A DNA stretch of 64,000 nucleotides, taken from assembly GCA_019918135.1 (NCBI GenBank), contig WBZZ01006634.1, positions 16,493 to 80,492 on the forward strand, written 5' to 3'. The stretch comes from Paulinella micropora. Its lineage: Eukaryota > Cercozoa > Imbricatea > Euglyphida > Paulinellidae. The translations under genes and the position numbers were made by a program. Shown here piece by piece: positions 1 through 9,254 of the stretch. The notes beneath the pieces were generated by a model, which was not told where the DNA came from, did no database searches, and was given only the letters and a program-made list of their open reading frames with translations. How positions within the stretch are numbered: the first letter of the stretch is position 1; every line of letters starts with the position of its first letter.

Positions 1-511
1 TCTTTTACACTGCACGACACACGCACAAGAGCGACACTTGACACACACATACAAGATTTTTTTTACACAACACACGCACCTTCACAAACACACGAAATGA
101 GACTAGAAATAACACCCTTCATAAGTTCGAAACAAGCAGCCCATAGTTATCACAGGCCAACATTTTCTTCAAAAAAATTCGCGCGCAGACGAAAGAAAGG
201 CACCATTGGGCAGCTCAATGGTTAAAAGAGGGAAGGGGGGGTGCCTGTCTTGGCACTGGTGGGGGTGAGCGCAAATGGGTTTGCTCAATGCCGCCAACAT
301 TGTGTTTGCGCAATGGCGAGCCCATTGTGCGTCCCCAATGTGCTTTTTCCCTCGATTTGCGACAACCCATGGGACACGTAGTGCAGGGCGGCCCCCATTC
401 CTGTCCTGTGGGAAGCATAAATGTTGTACAGTGTGCACACACGTACGGGGAAATGTTGCTTGTAGTCGGGAAAACAATCCGAGTGTTGTATGTGAAAGGT
501 TTCTTTTGTAG

Positions 512-860
512 TGTACACGGAAGGTTTGTGCGTGTGTGTGTTTGTGTATGTGTGTGTGTGTTTGTATGCGAAGGTTTGTGTGTGTGTGTGTTTGTATTTG
601 TGTGCGAAGGTTGTGTGCGAAGGTTGTGTGCGAAGGTTGTGTGTGTTTGTATTTGTGTGCGAAGGTTGTGTGCGAAGGTTGTGTGTTTGTATTTGTGTGC
701 GAAGGTTGTGTGCGAAGGTTGTGTGCGAAGGTTGTGTGCGAAGGTTGTGTGTGTTTGTATTTGTGTGTGTGTTTGTGTGTGTGCGAAGGTGTGTGTGTTT
801 GTATTTGTGTGTGTGTGCGCGAAGGTTTGTGTGTGTGTGTATTTGTGTGTTTTCCTATTA
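512..860. repeat. GT-rich minisatellite
   Basis: Tandem, imperfect repeats of a 13-mer (GTGTGCGAAGGTT) interspersed with GTGTGTTTGTATTT stretches. Long open frames through it encode only Cys/Val or Thr/His repeats and are composition artefacts. The 500 bases to its left hold no convincing gene. Confidence 0.85.
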
Positions 861-878
861 TTCTATCTCTTTTATTCA

Positions 879-1306
879 ATGGATTCTTGTTCATGCACCA
901 AATCCTGTTTTTTTTATTGTGTCGACCGTGAAAACAAAGGTTTTTGCTGCCACTTAATTTAGGCAGGAGCAATGCCGCCGCGAATGAAGAAGTTTCTCAT
1001 GGCCGAAACAGGGGGGTGCGTGGCCAGAAAGCCTCTCGAGCCGTCGGACCCACCCAAGGCATCAAAACACGCGCTGCCACGAAGAGGGAAAAGGAGGAAA
1101 AGAAGAAGAAGAAGGAGAGCGCCGCCGGCTCAGCAGCAACGGAGGCACATGTTCGTTCGGTCCATGTGAGGAAGGGGATGGGGCCCGGCAAATGGTTGGA
1201 ATATAAAGGCCTAGTGAAGCCCGGCACGTTCGAGAAGATGTCTGGGGAGGAAATGTATGACTTCTGGCGAAAACATCCCCACTTGCTGGATTTTGTTCGC
1301 ACATAA
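879..1306 (+). CDS. Small basic protein of unknown function, possible two-exon gene
   Basis: I do not recognise this protein. The frame that looks coding runs to TAA at 1306. It has a Lys/Glu-rich middle (about 20 charged residues including KREKEEKKKKKE) followed by a better-structured tail with GPGKWLEYKGLVKPGTFEKM and YDFWRKHPHLLDF. That frame has no ATG of its own near its start, but a T-rich tract ending in AG lies at 961-962. An ATG at 879 opens a 28-nt exon; with a 56-nt GT-AG intron (907-962) it joins in phase and gives about 123 residues. The donor (GTTTTT) is weak, so the first exon is inference. A different frame starting at ATG 972 gives a 65-residue Arg-rich peptide that I consider spurious. 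Confidence 0.38.
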
Positions 1307-1779
1307 AGCACCACAAAACCACCTCCTTTCTTACTCTCCTTTTTTTCTTAGGGACACATGTTGTCTTGATCGAACAACGGAGAACCTATAAATTGAACGG
1401 TTTACAACAAAAAGAGATAGCCGTCAGACTCCCTCGAATGAATGTAACAGCGTGTTTCTTGATCAGTAAAAAAAACAAGTTCTTTGGTCATAATTCAATC
1501 TAATAAAGACAGCCTGCACGTTAGAGACTGAACATCCGGTTTTTTTTATTGTCGGTATCTGTCAACCACCCGCTATAAATTTGCACAGAAGCTTTGTCGC
1601 CAAGACAGGCCCTCCTCTCTCTGCCTGACACTACTACTTTTATGTCTTTGGCAGGTTTGGTTTTTGAAAATCCCTTTTTTGTTGTGGTGGTTGTTGACTG
1701 GTTTTTTCTGCCAAGGCGTTTTTGTTTTCTGTCCACAAAGAATTAGTGCGTGCCTCCGACTCCTCGGAAAGGCGCCTCA
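1307..1779. other. Intergenic, converging 3' ends
   Basis: No gene seen. A TAATAAAG motif lies near 1500 on the + strand, and an AATAAA on the - strand lies near 1545. They fit as polyadenylation signals for the flanking, convergent genes. Confidence 0.4.
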
Positions 1780-2457
1780 TCATCTTGCCCTGGTAAACTG
1801 TCGCTGCGCATCGGGGGCGTACAAGCGCACTGCTCTTGTTTCAGCATTAAATAGCGTATTTAGTCTGTCTTGCCAATCGTTGAATGAATTTGTAAGAGAA
1901 TCAACTTTCTGTACTAATTCGTCAATTAATTCATTAGTCCACTCGATATTGCGACCAACGTTGTCTAAGTACTTTTCTTGCTTTGTCAACACCAGATCGT
2001 CGGGACCATGGGATTCCACAAATTTTGTTAGTACCTCATAATCGATGTCGCCTTCATTGACATCAGCGCCGTAACTTGTGATCGCGCTTGTTAAGAAATT
2101 GACGACACGCTGTATCTTGGGGTTTCTGCAGCAGTGAGTATTGCTGAACTCGTCCGACCAGCAGTGGGGACATTTGCTGTGTTTTCCTTCGCCATTAGCA
2201 AGAGGCGCTGCGGCCGCCTGCTCTGCCTTGTACACGCCCGTAAGAAAGACGCCAAGGCTGCTCTGTCCGTGCTTGCCCAGATAGAGACGCACCGCCTTGC
2301 CCAACTCCGTATCATTCTGCCCATCTAAGAGAACGTCCGGCCTTTGTGCCTGTAGACATACCGAAGCCCTTAGCCAAGATTCGCGAAATGACGTCTTAAA
2401 TTTCTTGGCATTCTGGCCCAGCCAACTATCTTCACGGTCTTCAAACGGACCGGCCAT
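1780..2457 (-). CDS. Hypothetical protein with a Cys/His cluster
   Basis: About 225 residues from ATG at 2457, the first Met after the low-complexity G/C tract upstream; I do not recognise the family. The N-terminal half is basic/aromatic (KKFKTSFRESWLRAS). Around residues 95-115 there is a compact Cys/His cluster (KCPHCWSDEFSNTHCC) that could bind one zinc ion. The C-terminal half looks helical, with heptad-like spacing in ELIDELVQKVDSLTNSF. There is no signal peptide or membrane segment. The open frame continues upstream of 2457 through Pro/Phe-rich translation of homopolymer DNA, which I exclude. An AATAAA lies on this strand roughly 235 bases past the stop. It is divergent from the SKP1 gene. 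Confidence 0.62.
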   Translation of the reverse strand: MAGPFEDREDSWLGQNAKKFKTSFRESWLRASVCLQAQRPDVLLDGQNDTELGKAVRLYLGKHGQSSLGVFLTGVYKAEQAAAAPLANGEGKHSKCPHCWSDEFSNTHCCRNPKIQRVVNFLTSAITSYGADVNEGDIDYEVLTKFVESHGPDDLVLTKQEKYLDNVGRNIEWTNELIDELVQKVDSLTNSFNDWQDRLNTLFNAETRAVRLYAPDAQRQFTRAR

Positions 2458-2949
2458 TCTTCTTCGCACAACTCCCCTTTCTTGTCTTAGAAAACAGGCA
2501 TATTTACGCAGGGGGGGGGTCTTCGGAGGAAAAAAAAAGAAAGGGGGGTTGCGCCAACGGGGGAGAGTCGGGGGGGGGGGGGGGGGCAAAGGCGGGATAA
2601 GGGGGGGGCCGAGCGTCAAGAAAGAAAACAGAACGAGAAGAGAAGGGGGGGAAATAAATTTGGGAATGGGCGGGAGGGGGGGGGAGTACCCCGGCTTTGT
2701 TTTTGCGTGTGTGGCGAGGAAAGGAGAGAGAGAGAGCTGTGGGGGGGGGGGGGTGGAAGATGAGTTGGCGCTCATCTTCGAAACCCTGGGGACGAAATTT
2801 CGCTTTTCCCTCTCCCCCGCCCGACGACCCCCCGCGTTTTCTTTCGTAACTCCGTGTTGCAAACATCTTGGGCCCTTTGGAGATTTTTAAAAACTAAGTT
2901 TTACAACCTCAGGAGTCGTTTTTTTCTCTGGGGTCTTTTTGTGAAAAAA
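2458..2949. promoter_or_regulatory. Divergent intergenic region with long G tracts
   Basis: This 490-bp spacer separates two divergent genes, so it must hold both promoters. It contains several runs of 7-15 G on the + strand. Frames crossing it translate to Gly/Arg or Pro/Phe repeats and are not genes. No TATA box is evident. Confidence 0.4.
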
Positions 2950-3871
2950 ATGTCCAAGCAAGAGAAGAAGCAAGAAGCTAAGAGCACCAAGCGAGAGAAG
3001 AAGGAAGAAGCTACGAGCCTAGACGAAAATGACGAGGACACAGAAGAAACAGTGATATTCACAATTGCCAAAAGAAAGTTGATAACAAAAGCAGAGAGAG
3101 AAGCCGCAAGGGCGGAGGCTGAAGCAGAGAGGAAAGCCGCAAGGGAGGCAGCAAAGCCGGTGGCAGCAGGAACGCCGGTAGCAAAGCCGGCGGCAGTAAA
3201 GGCGGCAGCAGTAAAGCCGGCGGCCGGCAAGGAGGAAGCCGGAAGGTCGGTAAGTTTGTCCTTAGCGAAGGCCAAGCTATCTGGCTTGGTCAGTAAGATG
3301 TTAGTCAACAACCCGGAGGACTACGAAACCGACGAAAATGGCCACCACAAATGGTATTGTATAGTACTGTATATTAAGGATATGGAGATCCTGAAGAAAG
3401 TAGTCGACTTTATGGAGCTCTACAGCAAGACAAAAATGAAGGAAATTGAAAGGCCGATCAAGAGCGTCGACCTGGTCGAACTAGTGGGTGCGGAGTACGC
3501 TGAATTCGTGGCTGTAAAGGATAATAATAAGGCTGAGGATTTGCGCAAGCTATTCGAACTAACTATGGTCCCTCCTGCGCCTGCTTCTTGCTTTTTGTGC
3601 GTGGTTTGTTGGTTTTTTGGCAGCGTCCCGAAAAAAGACAGGAAACCGTCGCGTTTGTTTTTTTTTTGGGGGGGGGGGGGGTGTGTGTTGTCAGGCCGCG
3701 AACTACCTGGAAATCGAACCTCTGTTGTTGCTCGCGTGTACAAAGATCGCGAGCATGCTCAAGGGCAAGACACCCGCGCAGATCCGAAAGACCTTTGACA
3801 TCGAAGACGACTTCACGTCTGAAGAAAGAAAACAACTGGAAAGGGAGAACGCGTGGGCCACTCTCGCCTGA
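2950..3871 (+). CDS. SKP1: SKP1-like SCF ubiquitin-ligase adaptor with N-terminal extension
   Basis: SKP1 links cullin-RBX1 to F-box proteins in SCF ubiquitin ligases. Exon 1 is 2950-3567 and exon 2 is 3695-3871. A GT-AG intron of 127 nt (3568-3694, containing a G-rich run) joins in phase 0. The product is about 264 residues. The C-terminal ~150 carry the family hallmarks: a BTB/POZ-like [18 protein letters not shown] segment, then LRKLFELTM joined to [11 protein letters not shown], and the F-box-binding helices [19 protein letters not shown] and ERENAW. Usual SKP1 is about 160 residues. Here ~100 extra residues rich in Lys, Glu and Ala ([19 protein letters not shown], then alternating PAAVKAA units) precede it. 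An upstream in-frame Met at 2854 is less likely. The gene lies near F-box/LRR genes at 7.6-9.3, 15-16.3 and 34-35.6 kb, its predicted partners. Confidence 0.93.
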
Positions 3872-4061
3872 TGCCGCGCCCGTTTCCGCAGCACTGTCCC
3901 GATTCTTCGTTCCGGACAAGGAGAAATCGGGAGCGGGGGAGGGGGCTCGGGGAAAGGGGCGCGGGACAAGGTGAGGGGGGAAATGCCAGTTGCTAGCTCT
4001 CTCTTTCTCAAGCATTAAAAGCCTACTAAACAAAGTCCGTAGCTCTTGTGTTCTTTTGCCC

Positions 4062-5612
4062 ATGAAAAAGTGGTCTAACGTCGTAAAAAAGCCAAGCACG
4101 GCCGGCTTTGAGGCGCTGCTAACAGCAATAACTACACGCTTTAACCAGGCCAAGTGCCCCGCTGAGGTCCACGTGACGCGGCAGCACCTGCTCTTAGTCG
4201 ACGAAAAAGCCAACAGGGCCTTTGGCCTCCGTTTTTACAGCGTGGCGGCAGGTGCCGCAGTTGCTAGCCTGAATGGCGTGCTGGAGCGGCAGGCACTGGC
4301 GGCCCAAGAACTGCCACCAACCGTGCCGCGCACCTACAATTTCGCTTGGCTGTTGAGAAGCGGCGGCCAGGAACTGGTCGCGGGGACCCGGGAGCTCCTA
4401 CGGACTCTGCAAAACATTATCGAGCGGTCCGAGTACAAAGCGGCGAACGACGTCCCGGAGGCGGTCTATGACAAGGCTAAAACATCGGTCCTCGCGGTCA
4501 TCGCGTCCGTTCTGCAGAAGATTACCGCGTGGAGCCCCTCGCACCTGCTCCTGTTGCAGGAAACGGAGCACTACGGATCAACGAACCTCTTGTGTTGGCT
4601 CAAGGCTAAAGTTGAGCACACGCAGTTGGTCCGGCAGCTGTACAAGCAGGTAGCAAGCATCCCGACACTGCTGGCAAGGCCTGGCACGGAGGAGTACTAC
4701 TTGTGGTCCTGCATATCGCCCTACGCGATCTTTGTCCGGTCGTGCGCCCATTTCCCCAGCGCGAGCGCTCATCCCCCGAACGCGGGGAATTTCTTGGTGT
4801 TGGGCCTGGAACGTGAGGTCCTGCAGCTCAACAACAAGAGGGAGGTCGTCGCCGCCGCGAACCCTAACTTTTACGCCATTAGTAACAGCCTGCTACCGGC
4901 GGACAGGCCGGCAGAAACCCCAAGCAAACTCGGCCTGCTGCACTACCTGCTGCTCGTCTGCAACACGTACGAGAGGCTCGTAGGCGCCAGGTGCCAGCGC
5001 ATGCAAGAATGTGATTCTTTGGTGCGGACGATGCTGTCGGCCATCGAGCGTAAGGACCGGCAACATCTGGGCGCGGCGCTGGCTCTGCTTCCGAGGCTGG
5101 ACAAGTGGGCGTTCGGGGCGGGGCTGCGCCCTTGCCTAGAACGCCTGCTGCTGCAGAACCGCGCGCTGACGGCGGATATCTGGTGCGGCAAGCACCCTGA
5201 CCTGCGTTACCCAGAAAAGCCGTTTGTGCACGTCGCGTATAACGAGTGCGTGTACGTGTACCACGCTCTTAATCGGATCCTGAAAAATCACGGCAGCGAG
5301 CACCGTCTTCTAAGGAACGCGCTGGACGCTTGGTACGAGACGACCGTGGGGCGTAGCGAGTTCCTGCGCGAAGAAGACGGCTGGCAAAGCTATATAAAGG
5401 CCCGCACGCGCGTGGGCGCACGGACCTGGCGCGACGAGCTGGCGTTTTCGGCGCACGCGCACCTGCTCGCAATGCTGGAAGAAAACACTGCGCTTAAGGA
5501 GGCCCTAACCAGACCAGAGGACCCGCAGAAGCCCTTTGGCCTTCTGGTTGATTCGAACTACATTGACACGTACTGGAAAGCTAAATTGAACGCCGGGCCG
5601 CGCCGGCTCTAA
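4062..5612 (+). CDS. Hypothetical 516-residue alpha-helical protein
   Basis: A long uninterrupted GC-rich frame. I prefer ATG 4062 (MKKWSNVVKK) over an in-frame Met-like codon at 3990, because the upstream part is Ser/Leu-rich and looks like leader sequence. I do not recognise the family. The protein appears mostly helical, with no signal peptide, no convincing membrane helix and no obvious catalytic motif. Conserved-looking aromatic patches include RTYNFAWLLRSGGQEL, EEYYLWSCISPYAIFV and FVHVAYNECVYVYHALNRIL. The even codon use and lack of low complexity argue that it is real. It follows SKP1 in the same orientation with about 190 bases between them. Confidence 0.72.
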   Translation: MKKWSNVVKKPSTAGFEALLTAITTRFNQAKCPAEVHVTRQHLLLVDEKANRAFGLRFYSVAAGAAVASLNGVLERQALAAQELPPTVPRTYNFAWLLRSGGQELVAGTRELLRTLQNIIERSEYKAANDVPEAVYDKAKTSVLAVIASVLQKITAWSPSHLLLLQETEHYGSTNLLCWLKAKVEHTQLVRQLYKQVASIPTLLARPGTEEYYLWSCISPYAIFVRSCAHFPSASAHPPNAGNFLVLGLEREVLQLNNKREVVAAANPNFYAISNSLLPADRPAETPSKLGLLHYLLLVCNTYERLVGARCQRMQECDSLVRTMLSAIERKDRQHLGAALALLPRLDKWAFGAGLRPCLERLLLQNRALTADIWCGKHPDLRYPEKPFVHVAYNECVYVYHALNRILKNHGSEHRLLRNALDAWYETTVGRSEFLREEDGWQSYIKARTRVGARTWRDELAFSAHAHLLAMLEENTALKEALTRPEDPQKPFGLLVDSNYIDTYWKAKLNAGPRRL

Positions 5613-6091
5613 GCGTGGGGTTGTGGCAGAGGGCTGGTTCCAAACACACACACACACGACGAAAGAAAAAGAAAGACCAACTGCAGAGAAAAAAATTTCT
5701 TTGCCAGACAGAGCGGGGGGGCAAGAGCGGTGTTTGTGGAGTGGAGAGAGAGGGAGCGGGGGGGGGAGGGATGGCTCTGCCGCGGATTTTTGGTCGCAGA
5801 TTAAAACTTTGGCCATTTTTTTGGGGGACAGATTTTTTTTAGTGGAGCCGTTTTTACAAACGCGGGCTTCCCCCCTCCCCTCACTGTTCTTTCTCTTTCC
5901 CGACAGGCCTGTGCGCCCGGCCCCCCCCCCCCCTCTCCCTCCACACTTGTGCGCAGGCCAAGCGAGGGAGGGGGGGGGGCCGGGCGCACCGACGACGTCA
6001 TCATTCTTTTGCCACCTTGACATAAAAAAATCGCATTTGTTTCTCCGAAACACAGCTGTCTCTCTCTCGTTTGTTTTGTTACGCAGCGGGA
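5613..6091. other. Intergenic with homopolymer tracts
   Basis: No gene supported. It holds runs of G and C (around 5,760 and 5,925-5,975). The G/C-rich stretch at 5,915-5,995 contains near-complementary segments (GCGCCCGGCC and GGCCGGGCGC) that could form a hairpin. A pyrimidine tract ending in CAG sits just before the next start codon. Confidence 0.4.
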
Positions 6092-6564
6092 ATGGTTGAT
6101 GGGAGAGTTTTCACAGAGGCGCAGCAGACGGTTGGCACGGACTCCTGGGGCTTCCAAGAAATGGACGCACTGGACCGGGCCATAGACAAATTGAAAGCTG
6201 AGCGTAACCAAGAGACCATGGGCCACGAGCAACTGGCCGCCGTGCTGCACGACATCATCACGGCGGCCAATCGTGGCGCTCCTTGGACCAAAACCAAGGC
6301 CGACATAGGGCAGCGCCTGGGACCCAAGGCCTTTCTGAGCCCATATGAGGTACTGTTGCTGCACAGTTCGTCTATCTTGGATCGATTGATTTTTTTTAGG
6401 CGGCGGTCTTCTGCACGCAAAGAAACATCCAAGACTTGCAAGAGATCTTGGCCCTCAATTCCAGGCAGCTCAAGGAGGCCGAAAGTCACGCTAAGGAACT
6501 TAGGGAACTAGTCAAGGAAGCCCGGAGGCAGGTACGCGACGCTGAGGCCAACGTAAGCCAATAA
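6092..6564 (+). CDS. Small coiled-coil protein, two exons
   Basis: Exon 1 is 6092-6349 and exon 2 is 6400-6564. The 50-nt intron starts GTACTG and ends in a T-run plus AG, and joins in phase 0. This gives about 140 residues ending at TAA 6564. No family is recognised. The first half contains helical, Lys/Glu-rich stretches (DRAIDKLKAERNQE). The second exon is a strong coiled-coil candidate with heptad spacing (RNIQDLQEILALNSRQLKEA, then AKELRELVKEARRQV). Unspliced reading would end in an Arg-rich tail, which is less protein-like. A CAG preceded by a pyrimidine tract at 6085-6087 may be the acceptor of a 5'UTR intron. The gene converges with the next one on the opposite strand. Confidence 0.65.
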
Positions 6565-6790
6565 GCCACGGAACCTCTAGCGTAGACGATTAAAAAAGAA
6601 AGCAATCGTGTAACTTTGAAAGCTTAACCGGACTTGGTTTTTTTTTCTGCGGTTGACTAGACGAATCTTTTTTTTTTAATCCGTGTACCGAAAAGAAAGG
6701 GAGCCGAAAAGGAGGGTGGTGATGGTGATGAGTACAACAAAAAAACGTGGCACACGGAAGGCGGACAATTCACTCCCGGCTTTTTTTTGG

Positions 6791-7165
6791 TCAAGCTTTA
6801 GCGCGGCCCTTCCGCGCAACTGTGCGTTCGCGCCAGCAAAGGCAGCCGGTGCCCGCGCGCAGGAGGTCATTGCAAGAATCTTCGGAGCACCGCTCGAAGC
6901 GAATCCACGTGGCCTCCCCCACCTCGTCCAGTGCCTCTTCGCACTCGGCCGAGACGAGCAGCGCCCCTTCCAAGCACAGCATCATTTCTGCCAAGAGCTC
7001 CTGCGCGGCCCTGGCATGTCCGGCGGCGCCCGGGCAGCCCTGCAATCTCTTCACCAGCAGGTCAGCGCGTGCGCGTAGCAGCCCCTTGACGTCCTCGTCT
7101 TGTTGCAGTTGCAGGAAGGATTGCCGCCGTTGGTACCTGCCCTTGTAGTTACCTTGGTCAGACAT
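6791..7165 (-). CDS. Hypothetical 124-residue Cys-containing helical protein
   Basis: The frame from ATG 7165 (MSDQGNYKGRYQRR) to 6791 is free of low complexity, unlike its upstream extension. The central region (residues 25-80) is predominantly helical with Leu/Ala repeats (GLLRARADLLVKRLQ, RAAQELLAEMMLCLEGALL). Six Cys in the last two thirds have no clear metal-binding spacing. There is no signal peptide, and the C-terminus is basic (RERTVARKGRAKA). I do not recognise it. The frame on the opposite strand is Ser/Arg-rich and I treat it as a shadow. Confidence 0.5.
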   Translation of the reverse strand: MSDQGNYKGRYQRRQSFLQLQQDEDVKGLLRARADLLVKRLQGCPGAAGHARAAQELLAEMMLCLEGALLVSAECEEALDEVGEATWIRFERCSEDSCNDLLRAGTGCLCWRERTVARKGRAKA

Positions 7166-7560
7166 CTTTGGCGCACGGACGCGCGTGTTTCTCTTTTTGT
7201 CTGGTTGTTTTTTTGGCACCCAGCTTTTCTTCCCCCCGCCCCGACATTCCTCTTTCGCGGCCCCCCCCCCTCCACACACAACCGTTTCTTTCCTGTGCCG
7301 CAGCCGCTGTCGGCCCCCCCCCACCCTGTGCACCAGTCGTGGCCTCCGGTTTCTACCAAGAAGGGTCGGACGAGTAAAACAGACTTCTGCGCTCTGTCTC
7401 TTCAACAGGTTCATGTCTTTCTTTTTTTAATACAGCCCGCACTCACTCTCTCTTGTTCTCCGTTCTTTCCATCAGATGTTTTGTGCAAAAGAAAAAAAGC
7501 CCTAGCTCGAAACAAGCGTACTATTTTTTTACGTGAGGGGCGTACACGAAGGAAGGTTTT
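7166..7560. other. Intergenic, polypyrimidine-rich
   Basis: C- and T-rich tracts on the + strand, with CCCCCCCCCC near 7,260. Open frames here are Pro/Phe-rich on one strand and Gly/Lys-rich on the other. No gene is supported. Confidence 0.4.
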
Positions 7561-9254
7561 TTACAACCAGGGCGCTCTGTTCTGAAATCTTTGATCGCTT
7601 GTTGAATAGCCTTTCGGAATGATCTCCAGAATCTGTAGGTTTGGCATGGCCACACAGTACTGAAGCACGCTGTTGTGGTCAAGTTTGGGACAATCATAGA
7701 AGAATAGGTTTTGCAGGTTAGGGAGGGCTGCCAGGTGCCGAATAGCCGACGGAGCCAGATTTGTACAATTACATACGCGCAGCTTCTCCAGCTGCGAAAA
7801 CCGTAACAAGTGCAGAAAATTCTCTCCGTCGAATTTCGGCCCACCTTCCAAACTCAATCTCTTCAACCCGCGTGGTAGATGCACGAGTTCACCACCGGTA
7901 AGGGCCCGGCCGCTCAACGATAGATCTTGTAACCCGTCAAGTTCGGGCAGGGGCTCGAAGTACTTGGTGCAGCAACCTTCCAAACTCAATTTCCTCAACC
8001 CGCGTGGTAGATGCACAAGCTGCCCGCCGGCGAGGGCCCAGACACCCAACGATAGCTCTTGTAGCTCGTCGAGCGCGGACAAGGGCTCGAGGTCACTGAT
8101 CGCACAATGCCTCAGATGCAGTTCTCGTAGACAATGTCGCCGGCCGATGACATGTTGTAGCCCGGCGGAGGTGATGCGAACACAGGAGCTCAGGTCCAGT
8201 TTTTGTAGCAGCGTCAGTTGCGCCACGCAGGAAAGCCCCTCATCAGTTATGTCGGGATTGTGTGAGAGATCCAAGACCCGCAGATCCGGTAAATTAATCA
8301 GCTGCCGCAGGGCGCCATCGTTTACATAGCAATCAGAGATGTCAAGATGTTGGAGCCCAGCCATGTCGCTAACAAACCGGAGGTCAGACACGTTCGTTGC
8401 GGCTAGGGACAAATAACGTAGCTCGCGCAGGGGCGCAAGCCGCGCTAGCCCCGCCGGGCTAAAGCCTTGGCAGTGACTCAAGGATAAGTACTGTAGATTT
8501 TGCAGGCCGGACAATTGTCTAAGGGCGTTGTCAGTAATCCCTCTGCAAGAATGTAGGTTTAGGGACTGCAGTTGTTCCAGTGTCGCGATCCAGCTCAGCT
8601 CACCGCTGACGTAGTTGCCAGCCAAGTCGAGCTGCCGCAGTTGGGTCATCGTACCGATAACACCGCACACATCGATGCGCGCCTCATTTTGCAAGCACAC
8701 CCCCCTCAAAACCAAGGTTTCCGGTTTTTTGGCCCGCAGCCATTCACTGATCGCCCCATCGCTGGCGTACTGACAGTTGCTCAGCCAGGTCTCGCACGGG
8801 GCTAAGGGGGCGTGAAGTCAGCCCCAGAAGGCGAGGTTACGTTGTAAATGTTGCCCAAGCGCTTCAGCCCCCTGATGTGCACTGCTTCTCTTAGGTCCCG
8901 ATCCGTGACGATGTTTAGCAAAATAGTCTGCACGGTAATCCGGTGCTTCCTGACAAGCGGCAGAACAGCGGAGCCGCTGCCGTCGATGGTCAGGCATGAA
9001 ATCTCTTTCCATTCTTGCCACCGGGCCTCGGGTATCGGCGGTCTACCCGCGCGCACGCGCAGCGCGGGGAACGACGCGGGGCGAATGCCGTCTCTGGCTG
9101 TTCGGCAGACAAGGGACCAGACCGCAAATCGCCAAGACATATCATCGACCAGACCGACGACCAGTTCCCACACATCCTCGGGCAGGCTTAGCAACGGAGA
9201 GGTCTGCACAGACGGAACGTCGTGCCTGGCGCGCTTGCGCGGCGGCACGTTCAT
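7561..9254 (-). pseudogene. F-box/LRR protein, copy A, one frameshift
   Basis: From ATG 9254 the protein opens with a basic stretch (PPRKRARHD), then an F-box (LLSLPEDVWELVVGLV, followed by VWSLVCRTARD), then about a dozen leucine-rich repeats of the cysteine-containing type (LQHLDISDC, LRVLDLSHNPDITDEGL, LQKLDLSSCVRITSAGL) to TAA at 7561, about 560 residues. F-box/LRR proteins recruit substrates to SCF ligases through SKP1. The frame breaks near 8802-8808. Copy A has one G fewer than copy B in a G run after GGGGCTAA, which shifts the F-box part out of frame with the LRRs. So copy A keeps the full C-terminus but is frameshifted, while copy B is unshifted but truncated. A homopolymer miscall would restore this as an intact gene. 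Confidence 0.85.

Noticed and set aside
169..972. 267-residue His/Thr-rich frame on the - strand and Cys/Val-rich frames on the + strand
   Set aside because: Composition follows the GT-rich minisatellite; no folded-protein pattern or conserved start.
2297..2890. Gly/Arg-rich + strand frame and its - strand counterpart
   Set aside because: Driven by G homopolymers in a divergent promoter region; antisense to a better gene.
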